Below, piece by piece: positions 46,001 to 59,206 of a DNA stretch of 64,000 bases. Every line of letters begins with the position of its first letter. Position 1 is the stretch's first letter. The stretch is from Tetragonia tetragonoides (lineage: Eukaryota > Streptophyta > Magnoliopsida > Caryophyllales > Aizoaceae): assembly GCA_038025085.1 (NCBI GenBank), contig CM076145.1:10947000-11010999 (forward strand), read 5' to 3'. The translations under genes and the position numbers were made by a program. The notes under the pieces are model-generated. The model did not search any database and was not told the DNA's origin. It was given only the letters and a program-made list of their open reading frames with translations.

Positions 46001-48314
46001 TATATTAAGAGAACGCACCCAAATGTTTTCTTTGCATTCATTTGAGTGAGAAACTACACCAAAGCTGTTTACAAGTACCAACAAGCTTCAACTTAAGCTT
46101 TTGAATGCATATACGCGTTTTGAAACCTCATACGAGTAGGGTGAAAGAGATTGAGGTCTTTTGTGTTGTATATTAAGAGAAAGCACCCAAATGCTTTGTT
46201 TGCATTCATTTGAGTGAGATACTACACCAAGGATGTTTACAAGTACAAACAAGCTTTAACTCCACCTTTTGAATGCATTTACGCGTTTTAACAGCTCTTA
46301 CATCTAGGGTGAAAGAGATTGAGTTCTTTTGTGTTGTATATTAAGAGAGAGCACCCAAATGCTTTGTTTGCATTCATTTCAGTGAGAAACTACACCAAGG
46401 ATGTTTACAAGAACAAACAAGCTTCAACTTAAGCTTTTGAATGCATTTACGCATTTTAACAGCTCTTACAACTAGGGTGAAAGAGATTGAGTTCTTCTGT
46501 GTTGTATATTAAGAAAAAGCTCGCAAATGTTTTGTTTACATTCATTTGAGCGTGAAACTACCCCAAGGATGTTTACAACTACAAACAAGCTTGAACTCAA
46601 GCTTTTGAATGCATTTAAGCGTTTTAAAAGCTCATACGACAAGGGTGAAAGAGATTGAGTTCTTTTGTGTTGTATATTAAGAAAACGCACCCAAATGTTT
46701 TCTTTGCATTCATCTGAGTGAGAAACTACACCAAAGATGTTTACAAGTACCAACAAGCTTCAACTCAAGCTTTTGAATGTATTTACGCGTTTTAAAAGCT
46801 CATATGACTAGGGTGAAAGAGATTGAGGTCTTTTGTGTTGTATATTAAGAGAAAGCACCCAAAACCTTTCTTTGCATTCATTTGAGTGAGAAACTACACC
46901 AAGGATGTTTACAAGTACAAACAAGCTTCAACTGAAGCTTTTTATTGCATTTAAGCATTTTAACAGCTCTTACGACTAGGGTGAAAGAGATTGAGTTCTT
47001 TGTATTGTATATTAAGAGAAAGCACACAAATGCTTTGTTTGCATTCATTTGAGTGAGAAACTACACCAAGAATGTTTACAAGTACAAACAAGCTTCAACT
47101 CAAGCTTTTGAATGCATTTACGCGTTTTAAATGCTCATATGACTAGGGTGAAAAAGATTGAGTTCTTTTGTGTTGTATTTTAAGAGAAAGAACCCAAAAG
47201 CTTTGTTTGCATTCATTTCAGTGAGAAACTACACCAAGAATGTTTTCAAGTACAAACAAGCTTCAACTCAAGCTTTTGAATGCATTTACGCGTTTTAAAA
47301 GCTCATATGACTAGGGTGAAAAAGATTGAGTTCTTTTGTGTTGTATATTAAGAGAAAGCACCCAAAAGCTTTGTTTGCATTCATTTGAGTGAGAAACTTA
47401 ACCAAGGATGTTTACAAGTACAAACAAGCTTCAACTCAAGCTTTTGAATGTATTTACGCGTTTTAACAGCTCTTACGATTAGGGTGAAAGAGATTGAGGT
47501 CTTTTGTATTGTATATTAAGAGAAAGCACCCAAATGCTTTGTTTGCATTCATTTGAGTGAGAAACTACACCAAGAATGTTTACAAGTACAAACAAGCTTC
47601 AATTCAAGCTTTTGAAAGCATTTACGCGTTTTAAAACCTCATACGAACTAGGGCGAAAGAGATTGAGGTCTTTTGTGTTGTATATTAAGAGAAATCACAC
47701 AAATGCTTTGTTTGCATTCATTTGAGTGAGAAACTACACCAAGAATGTTTACAAGTACAAACAAGCTTCAATTCAAGCTTTTGAAAGCATTTACGCGTTT
47801 TAAAACCTCATACGACTAGGGTGAAAGAGATTGAGGTCTTTTGTGTTGTATATTAAGAGAAAGCACCCAAATGCTTTGTTTGCATTCATTTGAGTGAGAA
47901 ACTACACCAAGGATGTTTACAAGTACAAACAAGCTTCAATTCAAGCTTGTGAAAGCATTTACGCGTTTTAAAACCTCATACGACTAGGGTGAAAGAGATT
48001 GAGGTCTTTTGTGTTGTATATTAAGAGAAAGCACCCAAATGCTTTGTTTGCATTCATTTGAGTGAGAAACTACACCAAGGATGTTTACAAGCACAAACAA
48101 GGTTTAACTCCACCTTTTGAATGCATTTACGCCTTTCAACAGCTCTTACAACTAGGGTGAAAGACATTGAATTGTTTTGTGTTGTATATTAAGAGAAATC
48201 ACACAAATGCTTTGTTTGCATTCATTTGAGTGAGAAACTACACCAAGGATGTTTACAAGTACAAACAAGCTTCAACTCAATCTTTTGAATGCATTTACGT
48301 GTTTTGAATGCATT
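43074..48314 (+). repeat. 168-bp satellite array, plus orientation
   Basis: About 31 monomers. From 43.07 to about 47.54 kb it matches 54.0 to about 58.3 kb. From about 47.54 kb it matches 40.02 kb onward (offset 7,523), for example the CGAACTAGGGCGAAAG variant at 40121 and 47644. So two duplicated blocks are joined here. Contains the GCTCGCAAATG/GAACGCACCC subtype pair at 45640 and 46490. Confidence 0.94.
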
Positions 48315-48372
48315 TATATTCGAGTTTTAGAAAAGGTCAAGAGCTGTTTTGAACTTAATGCTTGTTTGGTAT
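48315..48372. other. 58-bp non-satellite joint sequence, copy 2
   Basis: Same sequence as 40792-40849, 7,523 bp downstream. It shows that the whole turn point, not only satellite, was duplicated. Confidence 0.8.
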
Positions 48373-49227
48373 AAATATACAACACAAAAGACCTCAAATC
48401 TCTTTCACCCTACTCGTATGAGCTGTTAAAACGCGTAAATGCATTCAAAAGCTTGAGTTGAAGCTTGTTTGTACTTGTAAACATCCTTGGTGTAGTTTCT
48501 CACTCCAATGAACGCAAACAAAGCTTTTGGGTGCTTTCTCTGAAAATACAACAGAAAAGAACTCTATCTTTTTCACCCTAGTCGTATGAGGTTTTCAAAC
48601 GCGTATATGCATTCAAAAGCTTGAGTTAAACCTTGTTTGTACTTGTAAACAAACTTGGTGTAGTTTCTCTCTTCAAATGAATACATGCAAAGCATTTGGG
48701 TGCTTTCTCTTAATATACAACACAAAATAACTCAATCTCTTTCACGCTAGTCGTAAGAGCTGTTAAAACGCGTAAATACATTCAAAATTTTGAGTTGAAG
48801 CTTCTTTGTACTTGTAAACATTCTTGGTGTAGTTTCTCACTCAAATGAATCCAAACAAAGCATTTGGGTGGTTTTTCTTAGTATACAACACAAAAGAACT
48901 CAATCTCTTTCACCCTCGTTGTAAGAGCTGTTAAAATGCGTAAATGCATTCAAAACTCGTAAATGCATTCAAAAGATTGAGTTGAAGCTTGTTTGTACTT
49001 GTAAACATCCTTGGTGTAGTTTCTCACTCAAATGAATACAAACAAAGCATTTGGGTGCTTTCTCTTAATATACAACACAAAAGACCTCAATCTCTTTCAC
49101 CCTAATCGTAAGAGCTGTTAAAATGCGTAAATACATTCAAAAGCATGAGTTGAAGCTTTTTTGTACTTGGAAACATCCTTGGTTAAGTTTCTCACTCAAA
49201 CGAATGCAAACAAAGCTTTTGGTTGCT
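48373..49227 (-). repeat. 168-bp satellite array, minus orientation
   Basis: Second copy of the minus block at 40850-41704; only scattered base differences were seen. Confidence 0.93.
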
Positions 49228-51845
49228 TTGTATGCATTCATTTGAGTGAGAAACTACACCAAGGATGTTTACAAGTACAAACAAGCTTCAACTCAAGCTT
49301 TTGAATGCATTTACGCGTTTTAAAAGCTCATATGACTAGGGTGAAAAAGATTGAGTTCTTTTGTGTTCTATTTTAAGAGAAAGCACCCAAATGTTTTCTT
49401 TGCATTCATTGGAGTGAGAAACTACACCAAGGATGTTTACAAGTTCAAACAAGCTTCAACTCAAAATTTTGAATGTATTTACGCGTTTTAAAAGCTCATA
49501 TGACTAGGGTGAAAAAGATTGAGTTCTTTTGTGTTCTATTTTAAGAGAAAGCACCCAAATGTTTTCTTTGCATTCATTGGAGTGAGAAACTACACCAAGG
49601 ATGTTTACAAGTTCAAACAAGCTTCAACTCAAAATTTTGAATGTATTTACGCGTTTTAAAAGCTCATATGACTAGGGTGAAAGAGATTGAGGTCTTTTGT
49701 GTTGTATATTAAGAGAAAGCACCCAAATACTTTGTTTGCATTCATTTGAGTGAGAAACTACACCAAGGATGTTTACAAGTACAAACAAGCTTTAACTCCA
49801 CCTTTTGAATGCATTTACGCGTTTTAACAGCTCTTACATCTAGGGTGAAAGAGATTGAGGGCTTTTGTGTTGTATATTAAGAGAAATCACACAAATGCTT
49901 TGTTTGCATTCATTTGAGTGAGAAACTACACCAAGAATGTTTACAAGTACAAACAAGCTTCAACTCAAGCTTTTGAATGTATTTACGCGTTTTAACAGCT
50001 CATATGACTAGGGTGAAAAAGATTGAGTTCTTTTGTGTTGTATATTAAGAGAAAGCACCCAAAAGCTTTGTTTGCATTCATTTGAGTGAGAAACATAACC
50101 AAGGATGTTTACAAGTACAAACAAGCTTCAACTCAAGCTTTTGAATGTATTTACGCGTTTTAACAGCTCTTACGATTAGGGTGAAAGAGATTGAGGTCTT
50201 TTGTATTGTATATTAAGAGAAAGCACCCAAATGCTTTGTTTGCATTCATTTGAGTGAGAAACTACTCCAAGGATGTTTACAAGTCCAAACAAGCTTTAAC
50301 TCCACCTTTTGAATGCATTTACGCGTTTTAACAGCTCTTACATGTAGGGTGAAAGAGATTGAGTTCTTTTGTGTTGTATATTAAGAGAAAGCACCTAAAT
50401 GGTTTGTTTGCATTCATTTGAGTGAGAAACTACACCAAGGATGTTTACAAGTACAAACAAGCTTTATCTCAACCTTTTGAATGGATTTACGCGTTTTAAC
50501 AGCTCTTACATCTAGGGTGAAAGAGATTGAGTTCTTTTGTGTTGTATATTAAGAAAAAGCACCCAAATGCTTTGTTTGCATTCATTTGAGTGAGAAACTA
50601 CACCAAGGATGTTTACAAGTACAAACAAGCTTTAACTCCACCTTTTGAATGCATTTACGCGTTTTCAAAGCTCATATGACTAGGGTGAAAAAGATTGAGT
50701 TCTTTTGTGTTGTGTATTAAGAGAAAGCACCCAAATGCTTTGTTTGCATTCATTTGAGTGAGAAACTTAACCAAGGATGTTTACAAGTACAAACAAGCTT
50801 CAACTCAAGCTTTTGAATGTATTTACGCGTTTTAACAGCTCTTACGACTAGGCGAAAAGAGATTGAGTTCTTTTGTGTTGCATATTAAGAAAAAGCTCGC
50901 AAATGCTTTGTTTAAATTCATTTGAGTGTGAAATCACACCAAGGATGTTTACAACTAAGGCTTCACCTCAAGCTTTAGAATGCATTTACGCGTTTTAAAA
51001 GCTCATACGAAAAGGGTGACAGAGATTGAGTTCTTTTGTGTTGTATATCAAGAGAAAGGACCCAAATGCTTTGTATGCATTCAATTGAGAGAGAAACTAT
51101 ACCAAGGATGTTTACAAGTACAAACAAGCTTTAACTCCACCTTTTGAATGCATTTACGCGTTTTAACAGCTCTTACATCTAGGGTGAAAGAGATTGAGTT
51201 CTTTTGTGTTGTATATTAAGAGAAAGCACCTAAATGCTTCGTTTGCATTCATTTGAGTGAGAAACTACACCAAGGATGTTTACAAGTACAAACAAGCTTC
51301 AATTCAAGCTTTTGAAAGCATTTACGCGTTTTAAAACCTCATACGACTAGGGTGAAAGAGATTGAGGTCTTTTGTGTTGTATATTAAGAGAAAGCACCCA
51401 AATGCTTTGTTTGCATTCATTTGAGTGAGAAACTACACCAAGGATGTTTACAAGTACAAACAAGCTTCAATTCAAGCTTTTGAAAGCATTTACGCGTTTT
51501 AAAACCTCATACGACTAGGGTGAAAGAGATTGAGGTCTTTTGTGTTGTATATTAAGAGAAAGCACCCAAATGCTTTGTTTGCATTCATTTGAGTGAGAAA
51601 CTACACCAAGGATGTTTACAAGCACAAACAAGGTTTAACTCCACCTTTTGAATGCATTTACGCCTTTCAACAGCTCTTACAACTAGGGTGAAAGACATTG
51701 AATTGTTTTGTGTTGTATATTAAGAGAAATCACACAAATGCTTTGTTTGCATTCATTTGAGTGAGAAACTACACCAAGGATGTTTACAAGTACAAACAAG
51801 CTTCAACTCAATCTTTTGAATGCATTTACGTGTTTTGAATGCATT
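49228..51845 (+). repeat. 168-bp satellite array, plus orientation
   Basis: About 15.5 monomers. One monomer, with GTGTTCTATTTTAAGAG and AATGTTTTCTTTGC, is present twice in a row at about 49330-49665 but once in each sister copy. From about 50.27 kb it matches 38.9 kb (offset 11,391), including a second empty element 3 site at 50952-50956. Confidence 0.94.
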
Positions 51846-51903
51846 TATATTCGAGTTTTAGAAAAGGTCAAGAGCTGTTTTGAACTTAATGCTTGTTTGG
51901 TAT
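51846..51903. other. 58-bp non-satellite joint sequence, copy 3
   Basis: Third copy, 3,531 bp after copy 2 and 11,054 bp after copy 1. Confidence 0.8.
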
Positions 51904-52758
51904 AAATATACAACACAAAAGACCTCAAATCTCTTTCACCCTACTCGTATGAGCTGTTAAAACGCGTAAATGCATTCAAAAGCTTGAGTTGAAGCTTGTT
52001 TGTACTTGTAAACATCCTTGGTGTAGTTTCTCACTCCAATGAACGCAAACAAAGCTTTTGGGTGCTTTCTCTGAAAATACAACAGAAAAGAACTCTATCT
52101 TTTTCACCCTAGTCGTATGAGGTTTTCAAACGCGTATATGCATTCAAAAGCTTGAGTTAAACCTTGTTTGTACTTGTAAACAAACTTGGTGTAGTTTCTC
52201 TCTTCAAATGAATGCATGCAAAGCATTTGGGTGCTTTCTCTTAATATACAACACAAAATAACTCAATCTCTTTCACCCTAGTCGTAAGAGCTGTTAAAAC
52301 GCGTAAATACATTCAAAATTTTGAGTTGAAGCTTCTTTGTACTTGTAAACATTCTTGGTGTAGTTTCTCACTCAAATGAATCCAAACAAAGCATTTGGGT
52401 GCTTTTTCTTAATATACAACACAAAAGAACTCAATCTCTTTCACCCTCGTTGTAAGGGCTGTTAAAATGCGTAAATGCATTCAAAACTCGTAAATGCATT
52501 CAAAAGGTTGAGTTGAAGCTTGTTTGTACTTGTAAACATCCTTGGTGTAGTTTCTCACTCAAATGAATACAAACAAAGCATTTGGGTGCTTTCTCTTAAT
52601 ATACAACACAAAAGACCTCAATCTCTTTCACCCTAATCGTAAGAGCTGTTAAAATGCGTAAATACATTCAAAAGCATGAGTTGAAGCTTTTTTGTACTTG
52701 GAAACATCCTTGGTTAAGTTTCTCACTCAAACGAATGCAAACAAAGCTTTTGGTTGCT
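51904..52758 (-). repeat. 168-bp satellite array, minus orientation
   Basis: Third copy of the 40850-41704 block. Turns to plus at the same GCTTTGTATGCATTC joint. Confidence 0.93.
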
Positions 52759-53355
52759 TTGTATGCATTCATTTGAGTGAGAAACTACACCAAGGATGTT
52801 TACAAGTACAAACAAGCTTCAACTCAAGCTTTTGAATGCATTTACGCATTTTAAAAGCTCATATGACTAGGGTGAAAAAGATTGAGTTCTTTTGTGTTCT
52901 ATTTTAAGAGAAAGCACCCAAATGTTTTCTTTGCATTCATTGGAGTGAGAAACTACACCAAGGATGTTTACAAGTTCAAACAAGCTTCAACTCAAAATTT
53001 TGAATGTATTTACGCGTTTTAAAAGCTCATATGACTAGGGTGAAAGAGATTGAGGTCTTTTGTGTTGTATATTAAGAGAAAGCACCCAAATACTTTGTTT
53101 GCATTCATTTGAGTGAGAAACTACACCAAGGATGTTTACAAGTACAAACAAGCTTTAACTCCACCTTTTGAATGCATTTACGCGTTTTAACAGCTCTTAC
53201 ATCTAGGGTGAAAGAGATTGAGGGCTTTTGTGTTGTATATTAAGAGAAAGCACCCAAATGCTTTCTTTGCATTCATTTGAGGGAGAAACTACACCAAGGA
53301 TGTTTACAAGTACAAAGAAGCTTCAACTCAAGCTTTTGAAAGCATTTACGCGTTT
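52759..53355 (+). repeat. 168-bp satellite array, plus orientation
   Basis: About 3.5 monomers. Ends in a turn at GCGTTTTCAAAATTTTGAG, a different joint from the palindrome at 42438 in the sister copy, so this edge was rearranged again. Confidence 0.9.
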
Positions 53356-54007
53356 TCAAAATTTTGAGTTGAAGCTTGTTTGTACTTGTAAACATTCTTC
53401 GGGTAGTTTCTCACTGAAATGAATGCAAACAAACCATTTGGGTGATTTCTCTTAATATACAACACAAAAGAACTCAATCTCTTTCACCCTAGTTGTAAGA
53501 GCTGTTAAAATGCGTAAATGCATTCAAAAGGTGGAGTTAAAGCTTGTTTGTGCTTGTAAACATCCTTGGTGTAGTTTCTCACTCAAATGAATGCAAACAA
53601 AGCATTTGGGTGCTTTCTCTTAATATACAACACAAAAGAACTCAATCTCTTTCACCCTAGTTGTAAGAGCTGTTAAAATGCGTAAATGCATTCAAAAGGT
53701 GGGAGTTGAAACTTTTTTGTACTTGTAAACATCCTTGGTGTAGTTTCTCACTCAAATGAATGCAAACAAAGCATTTGGGTGCTTTCTCTTAATATACAAC
53801 ACAAAAGAACTCAATCTCTTTCACCCTAGTCGTAAGAGCTGTTAAAACGCGTAAATGCATTCAAAAGGTGGAGTTAAAGCTTGTTTGTACTTGTAAACAT
53901 CCTTGGTTAGGTTTCTCACTCAAATGAATGCAAACAAAGCATTTGGGTGCTTTCTCTTAATATACAACACAAAAGAATGCAATCTCTTTCACCCTAGTCG
54001 TATGAGG
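53356..54007 (-). repeat. 168-bp satellite array, minus orientation
   Basis: Sister of 42439-43073 at an offset of 10,934 bp; ends at the same TGAGGTTTTGAATGC turn. Confidence 0.92.
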
Positions 54008-57000
54008 TTTTGAATGCATTTAAGCGTTTTAAAAGCTCATACGACAAGGGTGAAAGAGATTGAGTTCTTTTGTGTTGTATATTAAGAGAACGCACCCAAA
54101 TGTTTTCTTTGCATTCATTTGAGTGAGAAACTACACCAAAGATGTGTTCAAGTACCAACAAGCTTCAACTCAAGCTTTTGAATGTATTTACTTGTTTTAA
54201 AAGCTCATATGACTAGGGTGAAAGAGATTGAAGTCTTTTGTGTTGTATATTAAGAGAAAGCACCCAAATGCTTTGTTTGCATTCATTTGAGTGAGAAACT
54301 ACACCAAGGATGTTTACAAGTACAAACAAGTTTCAACTGAAGCTTTTTATTGCATTTAAGCATTTTAACAGCTCTTACGACTAGGGTGAAAGAGATTGGG
54401 TTCTTTTGTGTTGTATATTAAGAGAAAGCACACAAATGCTTTGTTTGCATTCATTTGAGTGAGAAACTACACCAAGAATGTTTACAAGTACAAACAAGCT
54501 TCAACTCAAGGATTTGAATGCATTTACGCGTTTTAAAAGCTCATATGACTAGGGTGAAAAAGATTGAGTTCTTTTGTGTTGTATTTTAAGAGAAAGCAAC
54601 CAAAAGCTTTGTTTGCATTCATTTCAGTGAGAAACTACACCAAGAATGTTTACAAGTACAAACAAGCTTCAACTCAAGCTTTTGAATGTATTTACGCGTT
54701 TTAACAGGTCTTACGATTAGGGTGAAAGAGATTGAGGTCTTTTGTGTTGTATATTAAGAGAAAGCACCCAAATGCTTTGTTTGTATTCATTTGAGTGAGA
54801 AACTACACCAAGGATGTTTACAAGTACAAACAAGCTTTAACTCCACCTTTTGAATGCATTTACGCGTTTTAACGGCTCTTACATCTAGGGTGAAAGAGAT
54901 TGAGTTCTTTTGTGTTGTATTTTCACAGAAAGCACCCAAATGCTTTGTTTGCATTCATTGGAGTGAGAAACTACAACAAGGATGTTTACAAGTACAAACA
55001 AGCTTCAACTCAAGCTTTTGAATGTATTTACGCGCTTTAAAAGCTCAAATGACTAGGGTGAAAGAGATTGAGGTCTTTTGTGTTGTATATTAAGAGAAAG
55101 CACCCAAATGCTTTGTTTGCATTCATTTGAGTGAGAAACTACACCAAGGATGTTTACAAGTACAAACAAGCTTCAACTCAAGCTTTTGAATGCATATTAC
55201 GCGTTTTAACAGCTCTTACTATTAGGGTGAAAGAGATTGAGGTCTTTTGTGTTGTATACTAAGAGAAAGCACCCAGATGCTTTGTTTGCATTCATTTCAG
55301 TGAGAAACTACACCAAGAATGTTTACAAGTACAAACAAGCTTCAACTCAAGCTTTTGATAGCATTTACGCGTTTTAAAAGCTCATATGACTAGAGTGAAA
55401 AAGATTGAGTTCTTTTGTGTTGTATTTTAAGAGAAAGCAACCAAAAGCTTTGTTTGCATTCATTTCAGTGAGAAACTACACCAAGAATGTTTACAAGTAC
55501 AAACAAGCTTCAACTCAAGCTTTTGAATGCATTTACGCGTTTTAAAAGCTCAGATGACTAGGGTGAAAATGATTGAGTTCTTTTGTGTTGTATATTAAGA
55601 GAAAGCACCCAAAAGCTTTGTTTGCTTTCATTTGAGTGAGAAACTTAACCAAGGGTGTTTACAAGTACAAACAACCTTCAACTCAAGCTTTTGAATGTAT
55701 TTACGCGTTTTAACAGCTCTTACAATTAGGCTGAAAGAGATTGAGGTCTTTTGTATTGTATATTAAGAGAAAGCGCCCAAATGCTTTGGTTGCATTCATT
55801 TGCGTGAGAAACTACACCAAGGATGTTTATAAGTACAAACAAGCTTTAACTCCACCTTTTGAATGCATTTACGCGTTTTAACAGCTCTTACGACTTTTGT
55901 GAAAGAGATTGAGTTCTTTTGTGTTGTATTTTCAGAGAAAACACCCAAAAGCATTGTTTGAATTTATTGGAGTGAGAGACTACACCAAGGATGTTTACAA
56001 GTACAAAGAAGCTTCAACTCATGCTTTTGAATGTATTTACGCGTTTTAACACCTCATACGACTAGGGTGAAAGAGATTGAGGTCTTTTGTGTTGTATATT
56101 AAGAGAAAGCACCCAAATGCTTTGTTTGCATTCAATTGAGTGAGAAACTACACCAAGGATGTTTACAAGCACAAACAAGCTTTAACTCCACCTTTTGAAT
56201 GCATTTACGCATTTTAACAGCTCTTACAACTAGGGTGAAAGAGATTGAGTTCTTTTGTGTTGTATATTAAGAGAAATCACCCAAATGGTTTGTTTGCATT
56301 CATTTGAGTGAGAAACTACACCAAGGATGTTTACAAGTACAAACAAGTTTAAACTCAAGCTTTTGAATGGATTTACGCGTTTTAACAGCTCTTACAACTA
56401 GGGTGTAAGAGATTGAGTTCTTTTGTGTTGTATATTAAGAGAAATCACCCAAATGGTTTGTTTGCATTCATTTGAGTGAGAAACTACACCAAGGATGTTT
56501 ACAAGTACAAGCAAGTTTCAACTGAAGCTTTTGAATGCAATTACGCGTTTTAACAGCTCTTACGACTAGGCGAAAAGAGATTGAGTTATTTTGTGTTATA
56601 TATTAAGAAAAAGCTCGCAAATGCTTTGTTTACATTCATTTGAGTGTGAAACTACCCCAACGATGTTTACAACTACAAACAAGCTTGAAGTCAAGCTTTT
56701 GAATGCATTTAAGCGTTTTAAAAGCTCATTCGACAAGGGTGAAAGAGATTGAGTTCTTTTGTGTTGTATATTAAGAGAACGCACCCAAATGTTTTCTTTG
56801 CATTCATTTGAGTGAGAAACTACACCAAAGCTGTTTACAAGTACCAACAAGCTTCAACTTAAGCTTTTGAATGCATATACGCGTTTTGAAACCTCATACG
56901 ACTAGGGTGAAAGAGATTGAGGTCTTTTGTGTTGTATATTAAGAGAAAGCACCCAAATGCTTTGTTTGCATTCATTTGAGTGAGAAACTACACCAAGGAT

Positions 57001-59206
57001 GTTTACAAGTACAAACAAGCTTTAACTCCACCTTTTGAATGCATTTACGCGTTTTAACAGCTCTTACATCTAGGGTGAAAGAGATTGAGTTCTTTTGTGT
57101 TGTATATTAAGAGAGAGCACCCAAATGCTTTGTTTGCATTCATTTCAGTGAGAAACTACACCAAGGATGTTTACAAGAACAAACAAGCTTCAACTTAAGC
57201 TTTTGAATGCATTTACGCATTTTAACAGCTCTTACAACTAGGGTGAAAGAGATTGAGTTCTTCTGTGTTGTATATTAAGAAAAAGCTCGCAAATGTTTTG
57301 TTTACATTTATTTGAGTGTGAAACTACCCCAAGGATGTTTACAACTACAAACAAGCTTGAACTCAAGCTTTTGAATGCATTTAAGCGTTTTAAAAGCTCA
57401 TACGACAAGGGTGAAAGAGATTGAGTTCTTTTGTGTTGTATATTAAGAAAACGCACCGAAATGTTTTCTTTGCATTCATCTGAGTGAGAAACTACACCAA
57501 AGATGTTTACAAGTACCAACAAGCTTCAACTCAAGCTTTTGAATGTATTTACGCGTTTTAAAAGCTCATATGACTAGGGTGAAAGAGATTGAGGTCTTTT
57601 GTGTTGTATATTAAGAGAAAGCACCCAAAACCTTTGTTTGCATTCATTTGAGTGAGAAACTACACGAAGGATGTTTACAAGTACAAACAAGCTTCAACTG
57701 AAGCTTTTTATTGCATTTAAGCATTTTAACAGCTCTTACGACTAGGGTGAAAGAGATTGAGTTCTTTGTGTTGTATATTAAGAGAAAGCACACAAATGCT
57801 TTGTTTGCATTCATTTGAGTGAGAAACTACACCAAGAATGTTTACAAGTACAAACAAGCTTCAACTCAAGCTTTTGAATGCATTTACGCGTTTTAAATGC
57901 TCATATGACTAGGGTGAAAAAGATTGAGTTCTTTTGTGTTGTATTTTAAGAGAAAGAACCCAAAAGCTTTGTTTGCATTCATTTCAGTGAGAAACTACAC
58001 CAAGAATGTTTTCAAGTACAAACAAGCTTCAACTCAAGCTTTTGAATGCATTTACGCGTTTTAAAAGCTCATATGACTAGGGTGAAAAAGATTGAGTTCT
58101 TTTGTGTTGTATATTAAGAGAAAGCACCCAAAAGCTTTGTTTGCATTCATTTGAGTGAGAAACTTAACCAAGGATGTTTACAAGTACAAACAAGCTTCAA
58201 CTCAAGCTTTTCAATGTATTTACGCGTTTTAACAGCTCTTACGATTAGGGTGAAAGAGATTGAGGTCTTTTGTACTGTATAATAAGAGAAAGCACCCAAA
58301 TGCTTTGTTTGCATTCATTTGAGTGAGAAACTACTCCAAGGATGTTTACAAGTCCAAACAAGCTTTAACTCCACCTTTTGAATGCATTTACGCGTTTTAA
58401 CAGCTCTTACATCTAGGGTGAAAGAGATTGAGTTCTTTTGTGTTGTATATCAAGAGAAAGCACCCAAATGCTTTGTTTGCATTCATTTGAGTGAGAAACT
58501 ACACCAAGGATGTTTACAAGTACAAACAAGCTTTAACTCCACCTTTTGAATGTATTTACGCGTTTTAATAGCTCTTACATCTAGGGTGAAAGAGATTGCG
58601 TTCTTTTGTGTTGTATATTAAGAGAAAGCACCGAAATGCTTTGTTTGCATTCATTTGAGGGAGAAACTACACCAAGGATGTTTACAAGTACAAACAAGCT
58701 TCAACTCAAGCTTTTGAAAGCATTTACGCGTTTTAAATTCTCATACGACTAGGGTGAAAGAGATTGAGGTCTTTTGTGTTGTATATTAAGAGAAAGCACC
58801 CAAATGCTTTGTTTGCATTCATTTCAGTGAGAAACTGCACCAAGAATGTTTACAAGTACAAACAAGCTTCAACTCAAGCTTTTAAATGCATTTACGCGTT
58901 TTAAATCCTGATATGACTAGGGTGAAAAAGATTGAGTTCTTTTGTGTTGTATATTAAGAGAAAGCACCCAAATACTTTGTTTGCATTCGTTTGAGGGAGA
59001 ACTTGTAAACACTGGAGTTAAAGCTTACAAGTACAAACAAGCTTCAACTGAAGGTTTTTATCGCATTTAAGCATTTTAACAGCACTTACGACTAGGGTGA
59101 AAGAGATTGAGTTCTTTTGTGTTGTATATTAAGAGAAAGCACCCAAATACTTTGTTTGCATTCGTTTGAGGGAGAACTTGTAAACATTGGAGTTCTTTTG
59201 TGTTGT
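54008..59206 (+). repeat. 168-bp satellite array, plus orientation
   Basis: About 31 monomers, the sister of 43.07-47.54 kb up to about 58.33 kb. It has one extra monomer near 54130-54297, and lacks one near 54870 and one near 56765. Small minus snippets, ACTTGTAAACACTGGAG, interrupt the array at 59000-59026 and 59175-59187. Confidence 0.94.

Larger units (their letters stand above)
38895..47540 (+). repeat. About 11-kb segmental duplication, copy 1
   Basis: Composite block including turn points and the 58-bp joint. Matching markers and offsets to copy 2: 38951 to 50342 (11,391), 40792 to 51846 (11,054), 42971 to 53905 (10,934), 43292 to 54394 (11,102), 45651 to 56585 (10,934), 46472 to 57238 (10,766). 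Offset steps are 168 or close to 336. Edges are approximate. Confidence 0.88.
50280..58330 (+). repeat. About 11-kb segmental duplication, copy 2
   Basis: Partner of 38.9-47.5 kb in the same orientation and the same order of turn points. Lacks two monomers just before its 58-bp joint. The 47.54-50.27 kb stretch between copies is a further partial copy beginning at the equivalent of 40.02 kb. Confidence 0.88.
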
